Shown here: in pieces, positions 8,327-17,839 of the stretch
Layout of the letters: each line of letters opens with the position of its first letter
Position numbering within the stretch: position 1 is the first letter of the stretch
Assembly: GCA_016782645.1 (NCBI GenBank)
Contig: JADHYC010000012.1
Location: forward strand, 1-46,301
Length of the DNA stretch: 46,301 nt
Direction of reading: 5' to 3'
Origin: Fidelibacterota bacterium
GTDB taxonomy: Bacteria; Fidelibacterota; UBA2242
Made by a program: the position numbers and the translations under genes
Notes under the pieces: generated by a model
The model's input: the letters and a program-made list of their open reading frames with translations, nothing else
The model's database searches: none
What the model was told of the DNA's origin: nothing

Positions 8327-8726
8327 TATTCATCCTTTTAGATTAAATATACACAGCAAATAACCAATTTTAATAATTGGGAATATTTTATGGTTCTCAT
8401 TACTCTTTTCTATCATTTCAGCGTTAATATATACCGATACTACAAAGAAACCAATGGATTTTTCAATAATTGAAACTAAACAATGAAATAATATCTAAAT
8501 ATTTTCCAGATTTGGGAATTGCAGCCGGAACAATCTCAATAATAATTTGTAGAATTAAAATAATTTGAAATATCCATTAAAACATGTGTGTCAGTGTATA
8601 GGTTAAATATTCTCGGATATGAGAAAAATGCGTTTTCTGTTTAAGTGATACTATGAAATTGTGATAAAAGCAGGAACCTTTACTACAATTTTAAGTTTTA
8701 CCGTCAGTAAAGTGACCTATTTTCCA
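8327..8726. other. Long divergent intergenic region between the NtrC regulator and uppS
   Basis: About 400 nt of AT-rich sequence with no supportable gene. It contains the 15-bp palindrome TTTCAATAATTGAAA at 8461-8475, which also occurs at 4452-4466. I see no TGGC-N8-TTGC sigma54 site. Confidence 0.5.
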
Positions 8727-8755
8727 TTGACTTTATATGCTATTGAATTTAACTT
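8727..8755 (+). promoter_or_regulatory. Probable sigma70 promoter of the uppS-bamA-lpx operon
   Basis: TTGACT (8727-8732) is separated by 17 nt from TAACTT (8750-8755). The start point would fall about 6 nt before the uppS ATG at 8768, which has no ribosome binding site: a second candidate leaderless message. The -10 box is weak. Confidence 0.4.
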
Positions 8756-8767
8756 CCAAACGCTTTT

Positions 8768-9553
8768 ATGAAAAAGAAATATACAGATATTAACAAACTA
8801 AGAGATAAGATTCTTGCTAAGGGAAACCTTCCAAGACATATCGCAATTATTATGGATGGAAATGGAAGATGGGCTAAAGAAAGAAGACTTCCGCGTATTG
8901 CGGGTCATAATGAAGGCATTAATTCTGTAAGAAAAATTACACGAGAGTGCGGAAAATTAGGCGTTGAGGTTTTAACGCTCTACACCTTCTCAGCTGAGAA
9001 TTGGTCTCGCCCAAAAAAAGAAGTATCCGCCTTAATGAACTTACTTTTAAAAACTATCAGAAGTGAAATAGATGATCTTCATAAAAATAACGTTAAATTC
9101 ACCATAATGGGGCATATAAAAGACCTTCCACCCAAACCATATAAGGGACTTATTGAAGGAGTCGAAAAAACTAAAAACAATACAGGTTTAAATCTCAACT
9201 TAGCAATTAGTTATGGAAGCAGAACAGAAATATTGGATGCGGTTCGCGAAATCGCAATTAAAGCCAAATCTGACATCATAAAGATTGAAGATATTAATGA
9301 CAAACTATTATCAGATCATCTATATACTCGTGAGATACCTGACCCCGACTTACTTATTCGTACAAGTGGAGAATTACGCTTAAGTAACTTCCTCCTCTGG
9401 CAGCTTGCCTATACCGAAATATTTGTAACTCCGGTATATTGGCCTGCCTTTCGTTCAAAGGAACTCTTTGAAGCCATTCAAAATTACCAGAAAAGAGAAA
9501 GGCGGTTTGGGCTAACAAGTGACCAGATTAAAATCGAAGAGTTAGGAAAATAG
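8768..9553 (+). CDS. uppS: Isoprenyl transferase (undecaprenyl diphosphate synthase)
   Basis: The 261-residue cis-prenyltransferase carries the complete family signature. HIAIIMDGNGRWAKERRLPR holds the catalytic Asp30. LTLYTFSAENWSRPK, SYGSRTEILDA, and a C-terminal PDPDLLIRTSGE followed by LLWQLAYTEIF complete the set. It adds isopentenyl units to farnesyl diphosphate to make the C55 carrier lipid for peptidoglycan and surface glycans. As in many bacteria it heads an envelope cluster; cdsA, often found next, is absent. It precedes bamA by 6 nt and so is surely cotranscribed. No Shine-Dalgarno sequence precedes the ATG, consistent with the leaderless promoter inferred just upstream. Confidence 0.96.
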   Translation: MKKKYTDINKLRDKILAKGNLPRHIAIIMDGNGRWAKERRLPRIAGHNEGINSVRKITRECGKLGVEVLTLYTFSAENWSRPKKEVSALMNLLLKTIRSEIDDLHKNNVKFTIMGHIKDLPPKPYKGLIEGVEKTKNNTGLNLNLAISYGSRTEILDAVREIAIKAKSDIIKIEDINDKLLSDHLYTREIPDPDLLIRTSGELRLSNFLLWQLAYTEIFVTPVYWPAFRSKELFEAIQNYQKRERRFGLTSDQIKIEELGK

Positions 9554-9559
9554 AAACTA

Positions 9560-11932
9560 ATGAAAATATTCCGGTTCTTTAGCACATTAATACTAATATC
9601 AATCTTTTTATTACCTGCATTTGCTCAGAGCGAACGCAGCATAAAAATCCTTGGTGTTGCCGTACAGGGAAATAAAACTATATCCGAAAATAGTATTAAA
9701 ATCCAATCCGGGCTTATTGATGGTAAAGAAATAGCATTTGAAGATATCTCCTCTGCAATTAATCGACTCTGGAAATTGAAAATATTTTCAGATATACAGG
9801 TCTATGTTGATAAAACAACTGACGAGGGTATTTTTCTGATTATAAAAATTGATGAGTATCCAAGAATCGGGAAATTTGAGGTTAAAGGTAATAAAAAAAT
9901 AAAAAAAGATAAAATCGATGAAGAGGTAAATTTACTCCCGGGAAAAGTGCTTTCCCCCTATTTAATTTTAGAAAGTAAGCGAAAAATAAAAAAATTGTAT
10001 GAAAAAGATGGGTATCTTCTTGTAGAAATTCAGGAAGAATTAAAAGAAGGCAAACGGGAAAATGCTCGGGATCTTATTTTTAACATTAAAGAGAATAAAA
10101 AAGTCCACATAAAAAACGTTGAATTTGAGGGTAATGACAAGTTTTCAGATTCAAAGCTGCGGCGGATAATGAAAGATACTCGAAAAAGAAATCTATTCCT
10201 TTTTAGAGTTGGAGATTTTAATAAAGAGAAATATGAAGAAGACAAGGATAAACTTAAAGTATTCTATGGAAATGAAGGTTATCGTGACTTCGAAATTCTC
10301 TATGATTCAATAAAATATAGTAATAATAGTAAGTCTATGTTCATAAAAATTGGTATAAATGAGGGACCTAAATACAAATATCGAAATATTACTTTCAGCG
10401 GCAATAGACTGTACTCTAATGATCAGCTCCTTACTCTGCTACATATCAAATCCGGAGACTGGTATAATACTGAAGAGTTCCAGAAAGGTGTTTATGATCG
10501 AATAAATGGTCTTTATATGGATCAAGGATATCTCTTTTTCCAAATTATCCCACATGAAATACCAGTAAGCGAAGATGAGATTGATGTTCATCTTGAGATT
10601 ACAGAAAATCATCAAGTATCTATAAATCAAATAAATATAGTTGGGAATAGCAAAACCTATGAAAACGTAATCCGTAGAGAATTAAAAGTATTCCCAGGTG
10701 ACATTTTCAGTCGAGAAGCTCTAATACGAAGTCAGAGAGAAATTTTTATCCTTAACTATTTTAGCAATGTCACACCTGACGTTATACCTGTGAATGAAAA
10801 AGAAATTGATATCGAAATTACTGTTGAAGAAAAATCTTCAGACCGTGCTAATATGTCCTTAAGCATAAGTCAAATGCACGGCTTAATAGGTGGCGGTGGA
10901 GTAGAATTCAATAATTTCCTTGGTCGTGGTCAGCAGGTAAATATCAGCTACCAACAAGGTGCTCAATACTCCATTATGAGATCAGGAGCAACACCTTATA
11001 AATCAATATCAATAGGTTTTAAGGATCCTTGGATCTTCGACACTCCAAACCTGGTCGGCATTGGCTTCTTTTACTCGGAAAGAGGTGGAAGGGGTTATTA
11101 TTACTATCCATTTGACCTCAGTCAATTGGGAGGCTCAATTAGATGGGGGCGCCGTTTCAAATGGCCCGATAACTATTTTCGTGGAACCTGGATTCTAAAC
11201 GCTTCAGAAAAAGAATACAAAAATCTGGATGAATCCTACCTTCAGAACGTCTTGCTTGGAAATGCAAAGACAACTGGTATTAGTTTCACTCAAGTAATTG
11301 CTCGAGACAGTCGGAATAGACCGGAATTTCCGACTATGGGTTCAGTAATGCAATGGTCTTCCACGCTTTCCGGTGGGTTCCTTGGCGGTACAGAGCACTT
11401 CCATAAACACAATTTTAGTCTTGAATTTTATATGCCTACATTTTGGAAATTTGTTTTATTTAATCATGTCGAATTTGGGGTAATTAAAAAACTTTATAAA
11501 ACGGGCATCATTCCCCCCGATGAACGTTTTATAATGGGTGGGAGTGGTATGATTTACGGCGTTCCTCTACGAGGATACGATGATAATCAAGTTGGTCCAA
11601 AACGTGGGAGTTATAGCAGTTCCTATCTTCCCTATGGAGGAGAAACGTTATTTAAATATTCACTGGAATACCGTTTCCCAATATCAGAAGAACCTACAAT
11701 TTATGCGCTGGCTTTTGTGGAGGCCGGTAATGTATGGAAAAACCTATCCACGACAGACCCATTTGATATTAGAAGATCTGCTGGTGTCGGTATTAGATTT
11801 TTTATGCCAGCTTTAGGCATGATAGGTGTTGACTTTGGATATGGTTTTGATGATATCGATCCAGAGGGTACAACTGGTTACGGTAAACCTCAGGGTTGGA
11901 AAACACATTTTATTTTTGGAATGCCATTTTAA
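9560..11932 (+). CDS. bamA: Outer membrane protein assembly factor BamA (Omp85)
   Basis: A 790-residue Omp85 protein. A signal peptide ends near residue 22 (LLPAFAQS). About five POTRA repeats follow over residues 25-430, recognisable by recurrent phrases such as VQGNKTISENSI, VKGNKKIKKDKI and IVGNSKTYENVI at roughly 75-residue intervals. The C-terminal 350 residues form the 16-strand barrel, including the strongly conserved loop-6 motif read here as VPLRGYDDN (VRGF/Y in the family). BamA inserts beta-barrel proteins into the outer membrane. The gene follows uppS by 6 nt and precedes skp by 16 nt, the usual bamA-skp-lpxD neighbourhood. Confidence 0.96.
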   Translation: MKIFRFFSTLILISIFLLPAFAQSERSIKILGVAVQGNKTISENSIKIQSGLIDGKEIAFEDISSAINRLWKLKIFSDIQVYVDKTTDEGIFLIIKIDEYPRIGKFEVKGNKKIKKDKIDEEVNLLPGKVLSPYLILESKRKIKKLYEKDGYLLVEIQEELKEGKRENARDLIFNIKENKKVHIKNVEFEGNDKFSDSKLRRIMKDTRKRNLFLFRVGDFNKEKYEEDKDKLKVFYGNEGYRDFEILYDSIKYSNNSKSMFIKIGINEGPKYKYRNITFSGNRLYSNDQLLTLLHIKSGDWYNTEEFQKGVYDRINGLYMDQGYLFFQIIPHEIPVSEDEIDVHLEITENHQVSINQINIVGNSKTYENVIRRELKVFPGDIFSREALIRSQREIFILNYFSNVTPDVIPVNEKEIDIEITVEEKSSDRANMSLSISQMHGLIGGGGVEFNNFLGRGQQVNISYQQGAQYSIMRSGATPYKSISIGFKDPWIFDTPNLVGIGFFYSERGGRGYYYYPFDLSQLGGSIRWGRRFKWPDNYFRGTWILNASEKEYKNLDESYLQNVLLGNAKTTGISFTQVIARDSRNRPEFPTMGSVMQWSSTLSGGFLGGTEHFHKHNFSLEFYMPTFWKFVLFNHVEFGVIKKLYKTGIIPPDERFIMGGSGMIYGVPLRGYDDNQVGPKRGSYSSSYLPYGGETLFKYSLEYRFPISEEPTIYALAFVEAGNVWKNLSTTDPFDIRRSAGVGIRFFMPALGMIGVDFGYGFDDIDPEGTTGYGKPQGWKTHFIFGMPF

Positions 11933-11948
11933 AATAACGGAGGAAATC

Positions 11949-12473
11949 GTGAAAAAGTTCGCTATAATACTAATTGTATGCTTTCTTTTAGTTAGTATAA
12001 CAAGCTTTGCAAATGCCCAGGTAAAAATTGCTTATGTCAATTCAGATAGAATCCTTGCCGAATTCGACGAGGCACGTGAAGCTCAAAACAAATTAGAAAT
12101 TGAAGCCCGAAAATTAGAAGAGCAATACAAAGGCATGCTATCAAACTTAGATAGTCTAAGCAGAGAATATGAACGTCAAAAACTTATTATGAGTGAAGCC
12201 CGACGTACTGATAAAGAGAGAGAAATAACTCAGCTACAACAATCTATCCAGAGATTCCAGGTGGATAAAATGGGCCCTGAAGGAGAAATCTATAAAAAAC
12301 AATCTGAATTAGTCGGACCGGTACTGGAGAAAATAAAAATCGTAATTGAGAAAGTAGGAAAAGAAAATAAGTACGATTATATCTTCGATACTGTTGCTGG
12401 AAATATTCTTTATGCTGAACCTGCACATGATCTTACAGATAAAGTTCTCTACGAATTGAAAAGGACAAAATAG
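11949..12473 (+). CDS. skp: Periplasmic OMP chaperone Skp/OmpH family
   Basis: I place the start at GTG 11949 because GGAGG lies 5 nt upstream and the resulting protein opens with a proper signal peptide (residues 1-24, ending SFANA). The reading frame stays open upstream into the end of bamA but that extension has no such features. The mature part, about 150 residues, begins VKIAYVNSDRILAEFDEA, the classic OmpH opening. A long coiled coil rich in Glu, Lys and Gln follows, and it ends with YDYIFDTVAGNILYAEP, also family-typical. Skp trimers hold unfolded outer-membrane proteins in the periplasm and deliver them to BamA, encoded directly upstream. lpxD follows after 3 nt. Confidence 0.93.
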   Translation: MKKFAIILIVCFLLVSITSFANAQVKIAYVNSDRILAEFDEAREAQNKLEIEARKLEEQYKGMLSNLDSLSREYERQKLIMSEARRTDKEREITQLQQSIQRFQVDKMGPEGEIYKKQSELVGPVLEKIKIVIEKVGKENKYDYIFDTVAGNILYAEPAHDLTDKVLYELKRTK

Positions 12474-12476
12474 TAA

Positions 12477-13496
12477 ATGGAGTTTTCGTTAGGTCAGATA
12501 TTAAAAATAGTTGACGGAACTTTAGAGGGTGACGAAGCATATATTATTACTGATCTTGCTGAAATACAGCATGCGAAAAAGGGCCAACTTACCTTTTTGG
12601 GAAATCCTAAATATAATAAATATTTATCAACAACAGAGGCAACGGCTGTCCTCGTTCCAAAAGATTTCAAGGGTTCTTATGAAAATCTCATTCGAGTAGA
12701 AAATCCTAATTTAGCCTTTTCCTTAATGATCCCTCGTTTCCGTCCCGAGCTTCCATTACCCAATCCAGAAATACACAAAACAGCCTGTATTGCCAATAGC
12801 GCTCAACTCGGGGAAAATATATACATTGGGCCTAATGTTACCATCGAGGATAAAGCTGTCATAGAGAACAACGTTTTTATCTTTGCTAACTCGTATATTG
12901 GCACAGAAACAAGGATTGGATCAGAAACTATTATTCGTCCTAATGTTACGATTTATCACAATTGTCAAATAGGAAGTAAAGTACTCATTCACTCAGGCGT
13001 TGTAGTCGGAAGTGATGGATTCGGCTTTGTGAGAACTGAAAAATCTATAAAAAAAATACCACAGGCAGGACGAGTTGTAATTGGTGATGATGTAGAAATT
13101 GGCGCCAATTGTTCAATAGATCGCGGCACACTCGGTGATACTGTTATTTCTAAAGGAACAAAGTTAGATAATCTCATTCAGATTGCTCACAATGTTAAGA
13201 TTGGGGTGTATTGCTTTATTGCTGCTCAGTCAGGAATAGCAGGTAGCTCAACTATCGAAGATAGAGTTACAATAGCAGGACAGGTAGGTGTTGCTGGACA
13301 TCTAAAAATTGGAGAGGGAGCAATTGTAGCAGCTCAGTCCGGTGTGTCAAAAGACGTTCCACCCGGAACAATTGTTTTTGGTTATCCAGCACAAGAGCAA
13401 AAGAAAGCACGCAGAGAGATTGTCAATATTCGTTCTATTCCTGATATAAAAGCAAAATTGAAAGAGATTGAAAAAATAATAGAAGAATCAAAATAG
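12477..13496 (+). CDS. lpxD: UDP-3-O-acylglucosamine N-acyltransferase LpxD
   Basis: The 339-residue protein has an N-terminal uridine-binding domain (about 1-100, including KKGQLTFLGNPKY). A left-handed beta-helix of hexapeptide repeats follows (100-320), then a C-terminal helix. The catalytic histidine is predicted at His238 in LIQIAHNVKIG, within the conserved GSDGFGF and NCSIDRGTLGDT context. LpxD adds the N-linked acyl chain to UDP-3-O-acylglucosamine, the third lipid A step, using acyl-ACP. It sits 3 nt after skp and 10 nt before lpxC-fabZ. Confidence 0.97.
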   Translation: MEFSLGQILKIVDGTLEGDEAYIITDLAEIQHAKKGQLTFLGNPKYNKYLSTTEATAVLVPKDFKGSYENLIRVENPNLAFSLMIPRFRPELPLPNPEIHKTACIANSAQLGENIYIGPNVTIEDKAVIENNVFIFANSYIGTETRIGSETIIRPNVTIYHNCQIGSKVLIHSGVVVGSDGFGFVRTEKSIKKIPQAGRVVIGDDVEIGANCSIDRGTLGDTVISKGTKLDNLIQIAHNVKIGVYCFIAAQSGIAGSSTIEDRVTIAGQVGVAGHLKIGEGAIVAAQSGVSKDVPPGTIVFGYPAQEQKKARREIVNIRSIPDIKAKLKEIEKIIEESK

Positions 13497-13506
13497 AGGA
13501 AATTTA

Positions 13507-14901
13507 ATGTCGAGAAATCAGAGAACTATAAAAAAATCAGCATCAGTATCTGGTATAGGTCTTCATACAGGAGTGAAAAGCACCGTTACATTTAAACCAG
13601 CACCTATAAACTCTGGTATACGATTCGTACGGACTGATGTAAAAAAATGTCCTGAAATAATTGCTGATATTAATCACGTAATTGACATTTCACGAGGTAC
13701 TACCATTGCTCAAAATGGAGTTCAAATCCACACAGTTGAGCACGTATTAGCTGCAGTAAGCGGTATGGAAATAGACAACATTTCTATAGAATTGAATAAC
13801 ATCGAACCACCTGTTTGCGACGGAAGTTCTATAGAATTTGTAAGAGCATTAAAACAAGCAGAAATTATCGAGCAAGACGCAATACAAGACATACTGATAA
13901 TAGATAAAATTATCACTTACACCGATCCAGAAAATAAGGTTGATATTCATGTTCTTCCATCAGAAACTTTCTCGATAACATTTCTAATCGATTACCAGAT
14001 TCCTGCTTTGGGTACTCAATATTCCAGTACATATTCATTAGAAAAGGAATTTGAAACGGATTATGCTTCTGCAAGGACTTTCTGCTTTCTTAGTGAAATT
14101 GAAGTATTAAAAGCCAGAGGATTGATTAAGGGCGGTAATGTTGATAATGCTGTCGTTTTCATTGATAGAAAAATTGATGAATCTGAAATCAATCGTTTAA
14201 AAAAAATGTTTAACATCTCCAGCGATATAATTATAGGACAAAATGGGATTCTCAATGGTATGCAACTACGCTACTATAATGAAGCAGTTCGTCATAAAAT
14301 ACTAGACCTTATAGGCGATATCGCATTACTTGGGGTACCAATTCAAGGTCACATAATTGCCGCACGGAGTGGTCATTCTCACAATGTCAACCTGGTTAGA
14401 AAAATCCGAAAAGAATATGAAAAAGTATTAATACGCCAGAAATACCAAAAAATAAAAGTACCTGGTGCATTATTCGATATAAGTGCTATTGAGAAAATTC
14501 TTCCCCATAGATACCCATTTTTACTTGTAGATAAAGTCATTGATATGGTACCCGGTGAAACCACCACTGCAATAAAAAACGTCTCAATTAACGAGCCATA
14601 TTTTAGTGGTCATTTCCCTGTAAAACGTATAATGCCCGGCGTCTTAATTATTGAGGCACTGGCACAAGCAGGAGGTCTCCTTCTTCTAAATACAATCGAA
14701 GACCACAAAAATAAATTAGTCTTTTTTACAGGATTGGATAACGTTAGATTTAGAAAACCTGCTATCCCCGGTGATCAGATTCGTCTGGAAGTCAAATTGA
14801 CACAATTTCGCCTCTCCATGTGCAAAATGAAAGGCATCGCTTATGTTAATGATGACGTCATTGCTGAAGCAACAATGATGGCATCTGTAGTAGACATTTA
14901 A
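13507..14901 (+). CDS. lpxC-fabZ: Bifunctional UDP-3-O-acyl-GlcNAc deacetylase / 3-hydroxyacyl-ACP dehydratase (LpxC-FabZ fusion)
   Basis: Two enzymes are fused in 464 residues. Residues 1-310 are LpxC, with zinc ligands His79 (HTVEHVLAA), His263 and Asp267 (RHKILDLIGD) and conserved His290. Residues 320-464 are FabZ, with the active-site histidine His369 (YFSGHFPV) and Glu383 (IIEALAQAGG). LpxC catalyses the committed deacetylation in lipid A synthesis. FabZ dehydrates hydroxyacyl-ACP in fatty-acid synthesis and competes for the LpxA/LpxD acyl donor. The fusion is well known from Bacteroidetes/Chlorobi and related FCB bacteria and is one of the best taxonomic clues here. GAGG lies about 9 nt before the ATG. 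The fused enzyme may fix the two activities at equal abundance. Confidence 0.97.
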   Translation: MSRNQRTIKKSASVSGIGLHTGVKSTVTFKPAPINSGIRFVRTDVKKCPEIIADINHVIDISRGTTIAQNGVQIHTVEHVLAAVSGMEIDNISIELNNIEPPVCDGSSIEFVRALKQAEIIEQDAIQDILIIDKIITYTDPENKVDIHVLPSETFSITFLIDYQIPALGTQYSSTYSLEKEFETDYASARTFCFLSEIEVLKARGLIKGGNVDNAVVFIDRKIDESEINRLKKMFNISSDIIIGQNGILNGMQLRYYNEAVRHKILDLIGDIALLGVPIQGHIIAARSGHSHNVNLVRKIRKEYEKVLIRQKYQKIKVPGALFDISAIEKILPHRYPFLLVDKVIDMVPGETTTAIKNVSINEPYFSGHFPVKRIMPGVLIIEALAQAGGLLLLNTIEDHKNKLVFFTGLDNVRFRKPAIPGDQIRLEVKLTQFRLSMCKMKGIAYVNDDVIAEATMMASVVDI

Positions 14902-14906
14902 TCGAT

Positions 14907-15689
14907 ATGGAAAATATACACACAACAGCAACTATTCATCCTAAAACCATTATTGGGAAAGATGTAACAATCGGTCCATATTCCTGGATTAACGAACATG
15001 TAATAATCGAAGACAGCTGCCAAATTGGCTCCCATGTAGTTCTTCTACCAGGGACACATCTGGGTAAAGAATGTAAAGTACTACATCATGCTGTTTTGGG
15101 CGAAATCCCACAAGACCTCAAATTTGGGGGTGAGTCAACTACGGTTGAAATAGGAGACCGCACAGTTATTAGAGAATTTGTAACTATAAATAGAGGTACA
15201 AAAGCCCATTGGAAAACGGCAGTAGGTTCGGATTGTTTTATTATGGCATACGTTCACATAGCTCACGACTGCACAGTTGGCAATAACGTGATTATAGCAA
15301 ATGCTGTAAATCTTTCCGGTCATGTAGAAATTGAGGACTGGGCAATTGTTGGAGGAATGGTAGGCGTTCATCAATTTGTCAAAATCGGGCAACATTGTTT
15401 TATTGGCGGTCATTATAGAGTCAGTAAGGATATCCCTCCATATATCATTGCTGCGGGAGAACCCATTGCTTACCACGGAATAAACATAACCGGACTGAAA
15501 AGACGCGGTTTTACGAGCGAAACAATTAGAGATATTAAACATACATGTCAATTGATATTTCGTTCCGATTATAACGTTTCTGAAGCAATTAAAAAAATTG
15601 AAGAAAATGGAGACCTTATTCCTGAAGTTCAAAATCTCGTAAAATTCATTAAAAACAGCGAGCGTGGAATAATTCAGGGGATTGGATAA
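14907..15689 (+). CDS. lpxA: UDP-N-acetylglucosamine acyltransferase LpxA
   Basis: The 260-residue protein has a left-handed beta-helix of hexapeptide repeats over about 1-185 and a helical C-terminus. Characteristic LpxA segments include AVLGEIPQDLKF, IREFVTINRGT and MAYVHIAHDCTVGNNV; the catalytic histidine is His120 (or His117) by comparison with E. coli His125. LpxA transfers a 3-hydroxyacyl chain from ACP to UDP-GlcNAc, the first lipid A step. It starts 5 nt after lpxC-fabZ. lpxB, frequently next, is not present in the window. Confidence 0.97.
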   Translation: MENIHTTATIHPKTIIGKDVTIGPYSWINEHVIIEDSCQIGSHVVLLPGTHLGKECKVLHHAVLGEIPQDLKFGGESTTVEIGDRTVIREFVTINRGTKAHWKTAVGSDCFIMAYVHIAHDCTVGNNVIIANAVNLSGHVEIEDWAIVGGMVGVHQFVKIGQHCFIGGHYRVSKDIPPYIIAAGEPIAYHGINITGLKRRGFTSETIRDIKHTCQLIFRSDYNVSEAIKKIEENGDLIPEVQNLVKFIKNSERGIIQGIG

Positions 15690-15804
15690 AATAACATGCG
15701 CGCATTAAACCTGCATTTGCATTAATAATAAAAATATAAATAACACGAATGACCAACTTATTCTATCCAATACCCTGAATAAAATAACAACACAATTCAT
15801 TGCT

Positions 15805-16527
15805 TTGTCTTTTAAAAATAATACATCATCATTTATTGTCTTACTAATACTTACACAATTTTCATATAGTTTTTCCAATGGATTGGATATTTCAGATACG
15901 GATCCTTCCTCCGTTCGCTCTACTTTAAAACCGATAGTCTCTATAATAGTAGTTGAACAGGAAACTCCTCTACCATTACTATCTTTCACGGAAGAACCAA
16001 TAGTTCTGATAGGTTGTAAATTCTTTTCTATTGCTTCAACTAACGGATTATCTACCGATATTGGATTCCCAACTTTTTGGTCAGGAATTGCCATCTCACC
16101 AAATTTTTCTTTAGGGGGCCAGATAGGTATTGCTAAGTGGAAAGGTGATAATATTAATACCACAGGATTTTCGTTTACTGTATCTTCTGGGGAATCAGAT
16201 AAAAAAAATATTTTCAGTGTTTCTATAAGTCACCTTTACGGTCCCGATGATTTCCATTTACGTAATCTTAATGCAACACTTGGTAGATGTTGCAAATTTT
16301 CAAAATGGAATCTGTCATTTGCTTATACCGCTCATTTCGTTCAATGCAAAATACATGTAACGGATAACGAAGACCAAAAAAAATACAAGCATGTTGAAAA
16401 AATGAAAATTAACCACTTGAGATCAGGAATTTACAGAGACATTACGAAAAATATTAATCTCGGCTTGGAACTTGATGCCTCAACAACTGTTTTAATGATA
16501 GCGTTTTCAATAATAGGATATCTCTAG
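15805..16527 (+). CDS. Hypothetical secreted, probably outer-membrane beta-strand protein
   Basis: I do not recognise this protein. The frame runs 240 codons from TTG 15805; the true start may be an earlier non-ATG codon, since the frame is open upstream and no ribosome binding site is clear. A hydrophobic stretch near the N-terminus (SFIVLLILTQFSYSFSNG) looks like a signal peptide. Downstream, alternating polar and hydrophobic residues (SFTVSSGESDKKNIFSVSIS, WNLSFAYTAHFVQCKIHVT, NLGLELDASTTVLMIAFSII) look like transmembrane beta-strands. It lies in the same direction between lpxA and dxr. The poor start and modest length mean it could also be a decaying gene. An antisense frame at 15705-16163 is less convincing. 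Confidence 0.5.
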   Translation: MSFKNNTSSFIVLLILTQFSYSFSNGLDISDTDPSSVRSTLKPIVSIIVVEQETPLPLLSFTEEPIVLIGCKFFSIASTNGLSTDIGFPTFWSGIAISPNFSLGGQIGIAKWKGDNINTTGFSFTVSSGESDKKNIFSVSISHLYGPDDFHLRNLNATLGRCCKFSKWNLSFAYTAHFVQCKIHVTDNEDQKKYKHVEKMKINHLRSGIYRDITKNINLGLELDASTTVLMIAFSIIGYL

Positions 16528-16621
16528 AAATGCTTAATCAAGGAAAGGAAGCATCAACGGAAAATAAGAGTTTCTTCACAAATCGCTTTTTCACTTTTCA
16601 GCTTATTTTACAGGTAAATTT

Positions 16622-17770
16622 ATGAAAAGATTAACTATACTCGGTTCTACAGGCTCTATTGGCAGAAATGCACTCAGGGTTATAGATGCTAAACCGGAAA
16701 GGTTTGAAGTTTGCTATCTTACCGCAGGTAAAAATTGGCAATTACTCGCTGAACAGGTAAAAAAATACAATCCAAAATCTGTCGCAATTGCTGATAGTTC
16801 TCAATATTCTTTCGTCAAAGATGAACTGCAATCCCTGGATATTGAAATTTTAAGTGGCAGAGAAAGTATTATACACATTTCAAAAAAGCCTGACGTTGAT
16901 CTTGTTTTAAATGCCATTGTAGGAGCTCCGGGATTGGAGCCAACTTACCGCTGTATAGAAGCAGGAATAGATGTTGCTCTGTCTAATAAAGAATCTCTTG
17001 TGATGGCTGGTGAACTTATAATGAATCTCCTGGAAGAACATAATGTTAATCTATATCCCATTGACAGTGAACACAGTGCAATTTGGCAATGCCTTGTGGG
17101 AGAAAAGCCTGAAAGCATAAAGCGTATAATATTAACTGGCTCAGGTGGACCTTTCAGAACAAAACCCGTTGAAGAATTTCAATATATAAAACCTGAAGAT
17201 GCTCTTAAACATCCTACCTGGAATATGGGTAAAAAAATAACTGTCGATTCAGCTACTATGATGAATAAAGGACTGGAAATCATCGAGGCAAGATGGCTTT
17301 TCAACCTTCCACCTGAAAAAATAGATGTTATTATTCACCCTCAGTCTATAATACACTCCATGGTGGAACTTATCGATGGTTCAGTCAAAGCCCAGCTTGG
17401 TCTTCCGGATATGAAGCTGCCTATACAATACGCACTAAATTATCCAGAAAGAATCAATGTTGCATGGGAAAATATTGACTTTTCAAAAATCGGAGAATTG
17501 AATTTTGAGGTACCCAATTTTCAAAAATTTCCTTCAATTAAATTAGCATACGAAGCCTTAAAACGTGGAGGAACAGCACCAGCAATTCTTAATGTTGTTA
17601 ATGAATCTGCAGTCTATGCTTTTCTTGATAATAAAATAAAATTTACTGATATTTCAACCTTTGTAGAGAAGGCACTTTCAGAGATACAGATAGTTGACAA
17701 TCCCCTGCTATCTGATATTTTGGAACTTGAAAAAACAGGACATGAATTTGTTCAGAGCCAAATCAATTGA
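16622..17770 (+). CDS. dxr: 1-deoxy-D-xylulose 5-phosphate reductoisomerase
   Basis: A 382-residue DXP reductoisomerase, full length. The N-terminal NADPH-binding motif is LTILGSTGSIGRNALRVID. The metal and substrate residues lie in LSNKESLVMAGE, DSEHSAIWQCL and GSGGPF, with HPTWNMGKKITVDSATMMNK as the flexible-loop and catalytic region. PQSIIHSMVELIDGSVKAQ completes the signature. It converts DXP to methylerythritol phosphate, the committed step of the MEP isoprenoid pathway. That supplies IPP for UppS at the head of the same operon, and ispG of the same pathway is at 43204-44313. Confidence 0.97.
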   Translation: MKRLTILGSTGSIGRNALRVIDAKPERFEVCYLTAGKNWQLLAEQVKKYNPKSVAIADSSQYSFVKDELQSLDIEILSGRESIIHISKKPDVDLVLNAIVGAPGLEPTYRCIEAGIDVALSNKESLVMAGELIMNLLEEHNVNLYPIDSEHSAIWQCLVGEKPESIKRIILTGSGGPFRTKPVEEFQYIKPEDALKHPTWNMGKKITVDSATMMNKGLEIIEARWLFNLPPEKIDVIIHPQSIIHSMVELIDGSVKAQLGLPDMKLPIQYALNYPERINVAWENIDFSKIGELNFEVPNFQKFPSIKLAYEALKRGGTAPAILNVVNESAVYAFLDNKIKFTDISTFVEKALSEIQIVDNPLLSDILELEKTGHEFVQSQIN

Positions 17771-17839
17771 AATAGTGGATATAAGGGAAGAATGGATGCA
17801 GGAACAATCAACATTCCATAGAAAGGATAAACACTCTTT

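Noticed and set aside
8511..8524. TTTGGGAATTGCAG as a sigma54 promoter upstream of uppS or the NtrC gene
   Set aside because: Spacing between the GG and GC elements is too short and the TGGCAC part is absent.
15135..15632. 165-codon minus-strand open frame inside lpxA
   Set aside because: It lies entirely within a canonical lpxA gene and its translation has no family features; it mirrors the hexapeptide-repeat codons.
15705..16163. 152-codon minus-strand frame opposite the unknown protein after lpxA
   Set aside because: It lacks a ribosome binding site and runs against the operon; the plus-strand frame has a signal-peptide-like start and beta-strand pattern.
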